Origin: Spodoptera frugiperda | Lineage: Eukaryota; Arthropoda; Insecta; Lepidoptera; Noctuidae | Length of the DNA stretch: 64,000 nt | Assembly (NCBI RefSeq): GCF_023101765.2 | Contig: NC_064240.1 | Coordinates: 558,001-622,000, forward strand | Direction of reading: 5' to 3' | Shown: positions 34,401 to 49,400 of the stretch, piece after piece | How positions within the stretch are numbered: position 1 is the stretch's first letter | Layout of the letters: each line of letters starts with the position of its first letter | Position numbers and translations under genes: made by a program | The notes under the pieces: generated by a model | Databases searched by the model: none | Seen by the model: the letters and a program-made list of their open reading frames with translations, nothing else | Told to the model about the DNA's origin: nothing

Positions 34401-37400
34401 AATCAGCTGTTCTTATGCGCGAATACCGATGATAAAGATTGCATTGGTGTCAATCAATTTTAATTGTATGTTTAAATTATCATATACGCGACATAGATCC
34501 ATAAAGCACGATCATTAAAAAGTTAAAACAATAAATCGTTGAGTCAGTTTATTTTTTTATTTTTGCAGAAGACAAATGGGAATATCATTTACAATGTCCT
34601 AGACTCAGTATACGTAAGTTAGATTTAAAATATGCTGATACATCGTGAATTCCCCGCAACGCGTACGTGATTGCATTAACGATATACTGGCAATTAATGC
34701 GGTTTATGATACCACCCAAATTGTATGGCTTCGTAAATTGATGTTTAAATTTTTATTATTCTTGCCTATGATGGAGACAGGTTAGGTACATACCTAACCT
34801 GTCTCCATACATACATATGTATTAAAGTAGTATCAATGAGGAAAAATGAGAAAAAATTACCGCCAGCGTCGGTAAAGTAATAAGTTTTACCTATATGATG
34901 ATACAATTGGTATAAAATGAATTGCGATTAACATTTCTTATTACAATCGTTTCACGAGAACTCCAGTGCGTTGTGGTTAGAGAATGAGGAAAATTAAAGT
35001 ACATGGAAAAATGTTGGGGTTTTCATCAATAAACCTCATATTCTAATCATGAATGCATTCGCGCACGCATCTATGTCATCCAATGGGCGTAATGTTAGAC
35101 GGCGATGTCCACTTGGTTGTCTCTGTCTATCATAACCTAGTTCGCGGACGACGCCATGGCCCGCCACCTTGCTCGACCCTTCTCTCAACTGTTGCATTGG
35201 CACAATTGTGTTCATTAGGAGGAAAATGTTTGTGGTTTTTATTAGAATTTCACTACATTCTCTTATACGATTGAAGAGCTTTTCGACTGTTTTAATTGAA
35301 TTAGTAAGAAATTCTTCAGTCCGATTTGATCTGAAGTGGTTATTTATTAACATGGTAATATAAGTATCGCAAACATGACTGAAGTCAATATCACGTGAAG
35401 TTCACAGCTCGTCCCAAGTACACGTCGACCGCAAATCGGGTACTCTATTCACCACGTATGATACCCGAGACGCATTGTTATGCGTTAAGGAAACAGCAAG
35501 GTCGTCTGCAGTCGCCGTCATGGCACTTTCACCTGTCTATCGTACAACTTAAAGAACTCATTAACCTACAAATAGTCACAAAATGCCCGACTCAAGGAGG
35601 TAATTATTTGATATTAGTTGTGTCGCGAGCGTCATCCATCAGTTTGTTCGCAAACGTCTCCATAGACGAAATTTGTTTTTGCATAATGAGCACCTGTTTC
35701 AACGTAGTCAAGGGCATGGTATTGTATGGTGGATAGTCGTGATGATCGCACCTGGTGCTTGGCATTCGGCGTGGGAACGAGGTCACGCGGGCGCACTGTT
35801 GCGCTTCGCTGACCGCGCTTCATGTACGTTTGAACCTGTCGACTGTAGACCCTAATGTACAGTAACGAACATACTCTTCAAGTACCAAGTACGGTACGCC
35901 ATTGTAGTACACCTAAAATATGCGGAATTCCGTCGGTGAGTGTAAAGAAAGTGGGCAACCACGGTCGGCGCGCAGTCAACTGAGTTAGCAACCAAATGAC
36001 CTAGCAAACGTGTCACTCTTGATGATAAAAGAAGGCGAGTGCTGATTCTCAGACGAAATTGTTATTATGGAAATAAAGTGAAATAAATGATGCAAGTGTG
36101 ATTGATCAATATCAAATCAAATTTTGAACTACCTAAACTATTTATTTTTTAAACATTTTCGATGGTTGCGTGTGCCTTGTAACTAGACAGCATTCCTTCT
36201 CGAACGACACTTAAGAAGTGTTTTAAGTACTTGAACAGCAGTAATGCCGCAACCACTTATCAGAACTCAACGCCTAAAGAATGAACATCACACAAAACCG
36301 ATTACCAAAGGTCTTCAGAATTTGCAACGATATGCTTCAAGGTTGTTGCGATAGGAAGGCAAATGATTAAGTAATCGTAATTCTAGGCACCATTCAATAT
36401 CTATGATAACATTCCAGCAGCGTCGTGTTATGTACTGACGTAATCTGGGCGTCACGGCACTACTGTAGGGATGGAACTAGAGAGCAAACGTCATTTGAAA
36501 TATTCGAGATGATTTGGAACAAAAATATTCCAAAATCACTTCATCTCAGATCTCAGAGGATTCCAAGTTCCATTTAAACTTGGATGAGAGTTTAATGGAA
36601 AAATAAAACCGAAGTAGAGCCTGTGGTCATAATGTTAAAGAAATGCAGTCCTAAAGATATCGGGGCTATGTCTCATACGCGACGATAATCATAATGATCG
36701 GGTGCGACAAAAAGCAGCATTCCGCGCACGTTGAGAACGAGATCGCGTGCCGTGGACGAGGTAAGTCACGCTGCTATGCAAGATAAACTCTTTACTATTA
36801 ACTCATATTTTAATCATTAGGTGCAGCTCAACAGCTATCGAAAACCAATACAAAATGAAATCAATATCAAAAATAACCTTGACTCGAAGCCAGTGTTTAA
36901 ATACGAATACAGGAAAATATAAAATGTCCCTTAAGACGATTGCAAAATATTTTTTCTTGTAAGTGACTAGATAAATAGACAATGTTTAAACGGCAGATAG
37001 AGATAATTGTAAAAACCAACAATGAACAGTTTATTTTAATGATTCGTAATATCAAACAAAAAATACTGTAGTCTCGTAGCAAGCTTCGTTGCTCCCACAA
37101 TGACTGTTTAATAATCAAGTGATATAAGCACGAAGGTTTCATTTAAATATTTTTTAGATTTCCATTACTCTTAGAAAGCGAATGGTGAATTTATGTTTGG
37201 ATTTGGCTGTTGAATTTTTAGATCGAGAAAAATGTGAACCTTATTTGCATACATGTCGAATTTGTAACAAATGTGTAAGTTGACTTGTTTTCGTGTAGGT
37301 AAGAATGATCTCACCGACATGTGGACTTGGTAGACACAACTGATTTTGGAACAAAGTCACATTGGATGACTTAAAATAAATATGCAAGCAACAGAATGAT

Positions 37401-40400
37401 TCAATGAATGACGTACAGTAACTACTTAATTTAGACTTTGCGGCATCATTGCCGTTGTTTGTTACTCATAGAAATACTGAAGAAATTAAATCACATATTG
37501 TAATCCAACACGATAAGGAGAGCTGTGATAAAACGAATAGTTCAATGCGGACATTATGAATAAGCAGGTAGGAATGTAGTTAAATGAATTCAAATATTAG
37601 ACTGATGCTTACAAGTAGATGTACCTAATACGAAAGCATGACAGGAGGAGTATCTGCGGCGGGCAAGCGTCCGACCGTGGCATTTTACCTATGAGAACCG
37701 GAATCTGACACATGAATGACTATGGCAAACACGAGACTAATATGTGATATAATGTGAAGACACGATTACTATACATTAGTATACATATGTGGGACGCTTC
37801 GTACACAATACCATGCAGACTTTACACGTAGTCTGTTTTGGAATGTCTTATGTTAATCCGGATTGAAATCACCGTTTTACGAAAGTGTCAGGGGATCAAG
37901 AAAAAGATTACATTTTATTTGCAAATTACGTAATGCAAGGTCGGCAAGTCAATATATTTATTATCATACCCTAACAGCTCATGTGTAAAACTGCTACTAT
38001 TAAAGTTTGATATCATGATAGATTTCACGAGAAACACTGGATAGTAATCAGATAATCGATGGCAGATAGACGGTAAGTATAGTCGATAAAAGTATAATTA
38101 AATTTTGCAATCTACATGGTTTTAGTATTTAGATCCGATGCATAACAGATAAACTCCCATTTGTGCATGTAATCATGGATTTTTGAAATGATACAATATA
38201 ACTGTCGGTAAAGTATTATTGTAAAGGTGCACATACAAATACCGAATCGTAAAAATACTTCATAACTTCAACTTAACTAACAGCATTTTCATTGCAATCA
38301 CTAACAAACAATTAAGAAGTATCGTGAGTAATGATTTCGGAATTTGTTTAATTAATGCGGTTCTGAGTATCAAAGTTATCAACCACCGGTCGTTGGTTAG
38401 TCACGCTAACGCGTGCAGGAAGTCAACAGATGAATCAACGAGAACAGGCTAATGCTATACGAAATCATTATTTTAGAATTGGTACACGTAAACATTTGAT
38501 CCTGATAGGTACAAAATAAGTTACAAAAATATGAGTCCTTCTCCTTCAAAAAGTTCTATACATAATCTAAAATAAGAAAAAGTACTTAACCACAAAGAAG
38601 CATATAAAGACAGTAAGTATATTACGTAACGAAATGATGGCAACATCAACATAACTCTATCAACAGGTTGACAGAATAAAAGAAAGCGAAAGGCACAAGT
38701 TTCTGAACACACAATGCGTGATTAGTTGGAAAACTTGAGGAAATATGCAGAGAGTACCTGCGACCTACGTTATTATTACCAAGTTAATTTCATATTTTAA
38801 TGCTCTCGGTACAAGTACCTACTTTATGGGGGTGACATCACTGAGGCCGTCATCATCATAAACATCTTGAGTCATTTATTAAGCCATGTTATACTGTTTA
38901 AGTGCGTTTATGAAAATTAACTAGTCGCTAAAGATAAGATTACATATCGCACAAACATTCACGAGACATATCTTCAAAGAATATTATTTAAAGAAATCAA
39001 GAAGCCAGCTAATTACTGCGATGATTCAATAATTAGAAATGTTAGAAGAGAAAGTAAAAAAGCAAAATTGGGAAGTATGATAAAAATTAAAGAAAATATA
39101 AAGGGTGGGGACGTGAATATGTCGAGTGGAAAAGCAATTGCCACACAATGATTATCACATGTCGTTCGAGGCCGCAGGTAGCGGTTACGTAAGTGCGATA
39201 CACGACATGTATTTATAATATATGTAGTATGCGAGCACTGCGTAACAGCGGAAACCCTTAAACAGTGTGACTGACCAGGTGGATCTAGGTTGGAGCATTT
39301 GTAACTTGGATTGAAAAGGGTTCTCCGAACTGTTGTTTAAAGGAACCGTTTTCGGTTAGTAGAGTTTAATATAGTTATATTTTTAATTGCTACTTTACCA
39401 CATAAAATATGTAGTTTCGTCCTTATCATCATTACAGATATAATTGGTAGTGCAGCAGAAAATGTACACGTGTAACAAGCAGATTCGTTAAAGAGAAAAA
39501 CTTTGAACTTTCCCGCGTATTATAGTGCCGGCAGCTGATATTAAGTTGTCATTTCTTGTATACTGTTGCAGTACTGTGATCGCGTTGCTGTGATGGTTGA
39601 TGGTTTTGTAATCACTGAATTAGGTAACTATTTGATTTGACCGACCTACAGTCGATAAAATTTAAAATCAATTTCAATCAATCGCTATCATCAGTTTTCA
39701 TTTTGAAACGTTATATTAAATTTTTGCTTTCTATATTTCGCTACGTGTCCAAAACGAAGCATACTGAGGCCAAGGGCGTTACCATGGCCCGGTAATTATG
39801 ATGATATCATTAAAAAAAGTATTTGAATACCTAGAATAACTGGAATCGTACGTTTTTGTACAAACTATATTTAATTATTTCTGTCTTAATAAAGGTTTCA
39901 ACGATGAGAGCATATTTTTATTAAAATAGAATATTATTGTTGTCGTTAAAAAAATACTTAATCAATAGTTATCAATTGCAATATTAGTAATTACTATAGT
40001 AAAATCAAGATTTTGGCGTAATGAACACCGTTAGACAAATGCAAATAGATTTCAAAGCCAGTTATAAAACTGAAGGCTGTCTCCATATAAAAAAATGACA
40101 GTAAGGTTTTATATGAGAAATACGGTATGCAAAGTGGTATTACGGAATTAAGTAGTTATTAAATTCTTGATGCTAACCAATCAGAAGGCAACACGCAAAG
40201 TAACTTTACTTGTTAAAACATTCAATGATGATGGGATTGTAAATATATTGTTTTTGGTACTTGGCGACAATTTTTTATGTTATGTAGGTATTGACGTCAC
40301 CCGCAGTTTGCCACCATCCATATATCATTCACATTCAGGATTCGATAACCGACTGCGAGCTTCCGACCGTGAGTCATGCCTCGCTCGCCTACCCACTTGC

Positions 40401-43400
40401 TCAGATCTTGTGGGAATATCCAACCGTTTTGTTAACAATGCTTTATAAATTACATCATAGTTTATGACGCTTTTAACAGATAATTGTCGTAGTCTGTGTA
40501 AGCCAGATGTGGTGAATCTATGTTCCAGAACTTTTCAAACTAATTTAAACAATCCACACTGTGCACTGTGCACTTGTTATTCCATAATATACAGTGTTTA
40601 GCTGTTCAGTTTATAAACAATTGCCTTATCTGCAGTATCTCAATTATCTCCAACAGTGGATTTTGGGTTGGTATCGGCTAAAATATCGTCCTGTCAACAA
40701 GGATTGATCAGAAGTAGAGACTAAATTGTAGGTTTTTACGCGGAGCAATCATTACACCTGATCGATTCAATGGAAAGCCGTCTACTCACGTTCGACTGAC
40801 TCACACCTGTGTCGATTATGGAATATTCGATGTACTTAGTCGTTTGGAATCTTCTCTGTGCACATTTTTCTTACTTTTATGTATTTCAATTCTAGAAATC
40901 TTTTATACAGCTGTAAAATGTCAAACAATATTAAAGAAATGTTGACTGGCGTGGTATAGTCAATATTTTTATGAAATAGATACCACTATTGTCAGTGATT
41001 TCTATTTTCTATTGCCATAACAAGTATTTGCAGCAATTACATAGTTTTAGTCAGGTTTTCTTTCTGCTAACAGTGAAAACAGCTAATGTTCACTAAACGA
41101 CTGCTCCCCGTCACACGTGTAAAGATAACTGTGTGTTGGAGAGGGATAGACACATGTACATCTGTTTACATTGCTGACCGTGTGCATAGGAGAAATTAGC
41201 GACACGCAGCCGTTCAAGCGAAAGGTTTGTAAATGTGTTTGAGGCAACACTACAGCTGGTCGTCAACACGAATGAAGAGCCAACAATTTAATATACATTA
41301 CACATGTCAAGGGAATGCCACAATTTTGGTATAGTAAACCTACATGTATGAAGTCATAATTTTCTCTATGAGCCGTCAAACAATACCAAGTTTGTGCCAA
41401 AGTTCATGGTGCCAAGCTTTTAACGGCATGGAGACATGCTATAACAATGCCACTAGCAATGCAGATTTGCGCCGCCCTTGTAATGAAGGACATAAGACTT
41501 CGGCACATAAATTATAGAAGGAGGTCGAGAATTTTGCCTACATACCAGATACTGGTTCTTGCGCTGCATAAAGAGAAGGCTTTAGTAAACATCGATACGT
41601 TGCGTACCAAATACTGTTTGGAACTTGGGACTAGCATCATACCAATTCGACTTAGTAAAAATGAACGACCTGTAGATTGTCCATTTTGTTTGGAACAGAA
41701 TATATTATGATATCTACCAGTGAAGTGTGTACACGAATTATTTTTATTAAAGCAACGTCAACTGGTGGGGCGGCGACACTCTGGTTCATCAAACATTATA
41801 GCTCAATGGGCTTGTTTACATACAGGCACGTGGGTAGGTGGATAATGACCGCAGACAGGACGTTTGAAGATTTTGGACGTAGGAGTGACACGACGCGGAC
41901 CTATTGGTCCGGTGTCGGCGAGATAAACTACCTGCCTGATTTATATGTCTATTGTTCCGAGTTGATAAATCACAGAGTATATCTATAGGTTCACGCTTGA
42001 CCGCTATCTCACCTGATGGAAAACGTCATGAAATGGAAATCTTTATGCTTTTTTGGGGAAAATCATCCAGTAACTTGTCAGACTCTAACTGACTAAAAAC
42101 CACCCCGTTCCTACACCTGCTTTTCGAACCGGAGCCCCGGCAAACCCGGAAAGGGATCACTGGGCCCCATCTTTGGTGGTACAATCTCTACGCTAAAGTA
42201 CTAATTTGATGAAAGTTTGAAAAACAATAACCTGTTATGATTCCTATTAGTTTGCACTATCTTATCTGTGGCGTGTAAAGTTAATGGCACATTGATAAAC
42301 GTAACTACTAAATTCTGGACACAACGAATAAAAATCTACGGACATAGAAAAACAAATTTTGCGACTGCACAGTGACAATACAATGCATTGACGAATGAAG
42401 TTTATTGAACTTCAAACCATGCAATAAAAAACTAAGTTATTCATAGAACAAACTACTGACGAACAGTGCTTAGATCCAAAAGTAACAAAAAATTGTCAAG
42501 AGACAAAATATTTGATCGGAGCCATTACTAAATTGCTTATTCAACTGAAAGAAAGCAAGATGACCTTTGTGAATATTCATGGTTTATTATTAATATGAAC
42601 CAGTCGACCTTATTGATAAACTACGTAGGCTCAGTAATGATACATTCGGTAATGTTGTAATGTTGTGCACACGCTGACATTGCAATACGGGGTCAGTGTC
42701 GCGCAGAGGATAAGGGCAAAGGAAAACGATTTCAGAGAATCGTTTGTTTGTAGAACAACAACATGACGGAAACGTGTTTCGAATGAATGAGAATTGAGAG
42801 CCAAGGCAGCGAGAGAAAGGAAACGGCTGTTTGAATGCACGTCCACCAAAACTATTGGAGAACTATAATTTGCTTGATGCAATTAAAGCGATGAACACAG
42901 TATCCATCGTTTAATCATCAAAGAAGTAATTAATAAGAAAGAGAAACACAATTTTCTCAAGATCTCGCAGCTATTAAAAATAAATAAAAAGCAAACTTGA
43001 ACTTGTTAGGCGCACTGGGTGTTCTAAAAATAATCGTTACATAGCATTTGGTTCGCATCGGCCAATAGCCGCCCCCTCACCACTTGCAGTAAACACACAT
43101 TTTATACGCTAATGCACTATCCACGAACATTACTGATGGTTTTGCAACGCAAACAGACGCCGATTTATCTCTAGGTAATGTATGTAAACGGAGCGGCCGC
43201 GGCCGGCAGATTCAAACCAACGATGCTACAACTCGATTTCTTTCACCACTTTGACATTTGCAAATGAATATAGATCGACTATAAATGATTACATTTTACT
43301 TTGAATATTGATACTGATCCTACGTATAGTTGATATTTAGGTAATTTATCTTTAGTGTTAATTATGCATAGTGCGATGTTCTTCCATTTCAGAATACCCG

Positions 43401-46400
43401 CATAATATTATTGCAACTAATCAACATAGATTCATCACTAACCTTTTTGTAGAGTTTGATCCAGGTGAGGTCGCCTTTAGAGTCGGTGTACTGGAGACCG
43501 AAGAACCACACCTCTCTCAGGCCGATGGTCTTGACGACCTGGTCAAACAGCTGTTTGCCAGTCGTCGTCTGCTGGATCGCGAACTCCAGCTCCGCGTCCA
43601 TCGTCGTCACACGGACGTTCATCTAGAAAAATAACAAAACGTTTAGAAAAATTGAAATCATTAATGAAACATTAGTCAAATGTATAGAATTTTACATTTA
43701 TACAGACAATTGACTGGAAATGATTACTGACTACTCAATCTACTCATTAAATCTGTTTTAGCCGTGTATAAGTACAGAAATGATGTAGTCAATGTGATTA
43801 ATGAAGTAATTAAAGTGACAGACGTTAAGAATAAAACGATATACGATGATTTACATCCAATAATTGCTATCTTGAATGTGCATTAATATTTAATATGCGC
43901 ACGAATCCCACGTGTTAGGCATATTTATGCAACAAAGACGAATTAACTGTGCTTTGGCGAAAATCGTATCTCAGTGGAAGATTTCTAGGATGCTTACATA
44001 TGTGTTATTAAATTTTATAGGACGGTGTTATTATGTCCAACATTCTCGATGAATACGTGCGCCCTTGCTCCGACGTAAAAGACCTTAAGTGTCGGATCGA
44101 ATATGGCAAAGAAAACAGTATAATGGACTCAAATGGCATTGTAAACCACAGATGTGTGCCAAACGAGTCTGGTGTATCTAATAAAGCGTATAATGGAACA
44201 AATAGTCATATAGTAAATTTAGTCCCATATATATTATGAATATACAATAGGAGAGCACAAAGCACCTACATACCATTTCGACTTTGAATGCCTTGTAGCT
44301 TGAACTTAGATGTTTCATAAACAAATATATCATCTCGCACAGACAATACAATATTGATCAAACTTTGCTGTTTAAGTTGATTGACTCTTTAATAGATAAA
44401 ATTATGTCACATTTTTTTGTAATGTTGTTTACCTTCAGATATTAATAACAACGAAACGACTCCACCAAATTAAATTAAGATACTAAGAATATCGCAATGA
44501 TATGCTCAAGAACTGTACAACATTAGTGCAATAAATAATATGAAAACAAGAACATGAATGATCATCCAATTATTTTCGACCAACAAAACAAAAACTTAAA
44601 GTCTTAAAAGATACTAAAAATGAAAGTAAACAAAACAAAACAAAAATAAGACTACACGGCATGAAAAATAAAGATTCATTCATAAAAAGTGTAATGGATA
44701 TAAATAGAGAATTAATAACAGGAATAGAAGAAATGTAAACGAATCCATCTAAAAATACACTACAGTTGGTGGTGCGCCAAGCGGATGCCATCTTCCGGGA
44801 CGATTATGTCATGGCGTAACCTCAACACCACTATCTACGTCCTTTTACGATCTCTTAGCATGTCTCGATACTTCATTTTATAGAAATGATCAAAGGGGAC
44901 GTTGTTTCTAAAGCTTTTTGTAAACTATACTAATGGTCTTGAGCAGACAAGTTCCTTTTTTGTTTCGACGACGTAATTTTCTAGCCTGTTTGGTAGTGCA
45001 GTTTTTAAAGAAGGTTCTAGATGAGGGACGAAAGCGTCAAGTAAGCAAATAGTGTACAATGCTATTAATATATAAAGATTTGGTAAGTTGTGCTAATTAG
45101 GTTCTAATTTGTAAATGTCTAGAAGATTAAGTTAGTAGTAGTACGAAAGTCGCCAAAGACGTGCAAGAATAGAAATAAAAACATAGTTTTGATTTAAGTA
45201 TCTACATTAATCTTTCCATAGAGTCTAATCTAGACGATCCATAAAATATTTAAATTAAAAATATAGAAAATGATTGCACATAATTTTGCTAAATGCAAAT
45301 AAGTAGTTCCTAATTATTTCGCCATTTATCAGAAATCTATGGCTTTTTCATTTCAAAGTGAACAAGGTTTTATTTCCTAGAAATTCTGCATTACTCTGAG
45401 ACAACCAGTAAAGGAAGACAGGCAACACAATGGTTGTGTTTGTACTGGCTATAATGAAGCTTGTAGTGAAATAAGTACAGCTCTAGATTATAAATCATAA
45501 TCATATGCTCAATTTTTTACAACTTTGTCTAATATTCCAGCATTGTCAGACAAACAAATGTAATGTATCCAGAAATAAAAATAATCATACAGCTAAAGCA
45601 GTTTGCAGTAGCCAATGTATCTACATCGGATCCTAGTAATGAAAACATGATTACACTAACAATGCTGGCGGCGGGCGGAGATATTATCTGCAAAGTGGTA
45701 ACAATAGATGTACCATTCATTCATACTCTGCTCTACGTGTGCTAGTAACGGGAACAAACAAGATAACTCTATCGATAATTTTGTAATATCGATCCTATTG
45801 TATAATTAGTTCCGCGATGACACATCTAAAGAAAGGATTAATATTACTAACATCCATTTCATTTTTACCCAAAAATAAATGTAATAGATTATGTGTTGTT
45901 TTAAAGCCATTTAATTATAAGTACTGTGCTTACGAATAATGACTTAACCCAGATAATATATTGATTTGATAAGGAATAATTATATGATATCAACGAATTA
46001 TCGACATTTAAGTACAAGATAACGTAAATAATTTCAGTGAAGGTCAAAGTTCAAAGAGCTAAAGACCGGAATATAATCGGAAAGCGCGGCTTGGAGTCGT
46101 GCCAGCACAGAACATAAACAGCAAATAAAAAGCAGTGAACCAGGATCTTTCTTGTTTACGTTCACATGAGTGAGGAAATCTTATTAGCACTAAGTTTACG
46201 CAGACAGTGCTAGTGCTATATTAATTTTCGTTAGTTTCTTACGTTAATCTACATAATAATGTTTACACCTGTAACACACTTATGATTTATGATACAGCCT
46301 AAAGTTATAAACATCGATAAGGATGATTCGCTAGTCGCATCCTTATTTCCTAAGCTATTATTATTCAACCTCGATGACTCTTCCCCTATAACTCATAGCC

Positions 46401-49400
46401 ATAGCTTATCAACCGCCCGCATGGTTTATTATTCAAAATTGTACCAGCCTCTCCTAACCTCCAGTAATAAGGTTAAGGAAAGGACAATGATAGCATTTAT
46501 AAAAATAACTCGCCTGTTCTCAATGTCGTTAATTTAAACTGAACTAGTTTCTACTGTAAAATGTATGTAAATGTGATCGGTGTAAAGTGGCGACTTTGCT
46601 CTACAAATGATGCATATTTTACACGCTTGAAGAAGATTTCTAGACAATTCGTCATCATTATGTCAACACTTGTTTTAATCTCTGTTCGTGTCTGTTCTGC
46701 AAATCCTGGCTAAAGCACAAAATATACGAAACGTGCGCAATGAGCTAGACATAAACTCAACACGTATTTCCGTCAGCAACAAAATTAAATAAATTCGTTT
46801 CTAACAACTACAGCTATTAACCTGGGAACTGATCAAAATTTGTATTACTTTTGTATAATATTATGATGTAACACACAGTTTTACGTAAAGAGAAAAAAAG
46901 TCAGAAGGTCATCTGTCAATTTGAAATATTTCCTCTGGCTCACAACAAGTTAGTAAACCTGTTATATTCATTATTACAAATATAATGGGGACACAAACAC
47001 GAGTAAAGTTATACGTTCAAAGATGCGTAACTAAAAGCCAATGAGTGTACGACACGGCCATCAATGTCAAATGCTGTGGCCGCTACCAAATGTTGGGTAT
47101 TACATGAAATGACTATGACGACATTGTTACTCGTCCACATAGCAACGGAAACAGCAGAGACTGGTCTCGATAGACGGCTCGAATTGCTTCCGATTAGTAA
47201 AACAAAACTATTAAATGATTTGCATTCAGCGGATGTATCAGCTGACATAAATTGAGTTCTACTTAATTTTTCAGACAACATCGAGGAATTAACACAGGTA
47301 AATTTTAGTTAAATTATAGCACACTCTCTAAGTAACGGAATTCAGACTTCCTTATTTGGAAAGTAAAAATTATGGGCATTCGGAGTCCAAGGACGGCACG
47401 ATAATGAAGTAGCTAATATAGCAGCTGAGTCATCTAGGCGAGATTGAGAAACTAATGCGAGATAAGAGGGCGGTGTAGCGACTAGTGTTATCGCTTGTGT
47501 AAACGACGGATGTTTGTATAAGCTACGACCAATTTGCCCGCTTTGCACGTTAAATTTGCCTTCAAGAAAGTGAGCATGTAATATGTTACATCTCTTAATT
47601 ATAATCCGGTAAACGTGTAAGATATATTAGTTTACATTTCAGTGAGAACTTGGGTGAAGAAGTTTCGCTGACGCGGCCAAAGTCCGCTGAGCAGAAACCT
47701 GTCTGTCGGTCTAACTCTCGCGTGATGGTTATTGGTAGAGTTGTAGTGACTATAAGACGAGCCATTAGTTAGCTTAATGCTCGACCATTACCTGATTAGA
47801 AAATCTTGAATAAAGCCAGACATACAGCGCTTGCTATGCATATTTGTTTAAATGACTTATTTGCGGCATAAAACTATGACTTGTTAGGAGGAAACTCATC
47901 GACAGACAACTGTTTGTAGGAATTGGTTAAGGATACACAAGTGATTTTATTATTACTCACGGATGCACCATATTTATATTAGGAGTGTGAGTCAGATCTA
48001 TTGTGAGGTCAATATGACACAGAATAAAGGAAAACATTTTATTAGAGGAATTTAACAAGCAGTGGTTAACGTCAACTTTAATTCTAAAATGTTATGGGTA
48101 TCTGTATTTATGTTTCCATGTTGCTAACGTGCCACTAATACTAGTTGAATGAATCGATACTTTAAAGGCCATGTTGTGTAGTAATCACGTATTAGCTGTA
48201 AATCCAGTCGCATGTCAAGGAAATCTCACCCTTGTTCCGGCACACGATGAAATTCTATGAAAAATATTTTTGAATTTATGATTACAAGAATTACAATAAT
48301 GAGAGATAAGGAGTAGAGCTAAGCTTTATCCAAGAATTTCGGCAATTTTGTTTGTTACAAAACAATCGATTGATTAATAAATTAGCTTATCTTCTACATT
48401 CATGAAAGCTATTTCAATTCCTAAAATTCCGCGGTATGATTATCGCTGACGATTATCCTCAACAGCCATTTGCGTTAAAAATAATTATGTCACAACGTAC
48501 TCTATCGTACTGATATGATTATAAGCGGGTAATTTTCAAGTTAGATGACGATATGGACGTTTTGGAACCAAGTATGTTTCGAACTTAAGGTGAAGCTTCC
48601 GACAAGACAAGAGAAGATATGATATGTGGATGTTCACATTTTATAACCAGATACATAAATAACGATGATTTTACTCCCCTACTACATCGTGGTCTTACAA
48701 GCTGGGGAGAGACGTGACCTCATCTAAATACACAACTTACGTAGTACAGATAGTTGTATGATCAATGTGAAACGCGTATGGCAACCGTATGTGCCGCGGT
48801 TTCTATAAATAGCAATCCATGCGAAGGATATAATATTGCTTGGCTTAGAAGATGCTTATAATTTTATACCTACGTTGCAAGCTCCAAAGGTCGCATTGTC
48901 CTGTCTAGACATTAGCATATCTAATTTTATTATTTGTCCATTAGTCGTCAGATTCGAGATGGTTTTGTGGTGCACTATAAGGCACTATTATTACACGTCT
49001 ATAGAACTTGTACCGTACCAATGAATAAAACTTTGTCGGGGTAAGTTATACCTGTTACACTAGTTAAAGACTAGCTGAATTTAATAACCTATCTCAATCC
49101 AAATCTGTGGGTTAATATCGATTTTCAACAGTAACTCCATACAACTAATGTCCATATCTGTAGATTTTGGATTAATTTCAGCCGATAAAAGTTATTATTT
49201 TATTGAAAGAACGACCACACAAGTTGATTTAAAATTATATTAAGTTGTTAAAAACCTTCAACACATTTTAGTGTTTACGTCTCCCACGTAAAACAAAAAA
49301 CACATTTAAGTATTCGTTGTTGCTAGCGTGAAAATCTATTTATTATATTTATTTTAAACTCACGGAATAACAATAACATTTTTACAAAGGCCCATTCTAT

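Larger units (their letters stand above)
31107..43442 (-). other. Moesin intron 2 (12.3 kb)
   Basis: Mostly AT-rich unique-looking sequence. Notable contents: a (CA)n run near 31310-31332, a coding-like island at 33839-34009, a GC-rich pocket at about 34320-34400, a perfect palindrome at 34771-34808, a GC-rich coding-like pocket at 35752-35823, and a dispersed repeat at about 42045-42185. No complete gene is recognised. Its size is typical of introns holding enhancers, but nothing here proves that. Confidence 0.6.

Noticed and set aside
41447..41988. Two plus-strand frames (87 and 103 codons) in Moesin intron 2
   Set aside because: No recognisable domain and no fitting start or splice context. 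The CPFC motif alone is not enough to call a zinc-binding protein.
43180..43210. GC-rich gcggccgcggccgg patch as a promoter
   Set aside because: Only about 20 bp long, with no donor or initiator context nearby. Too little to call.
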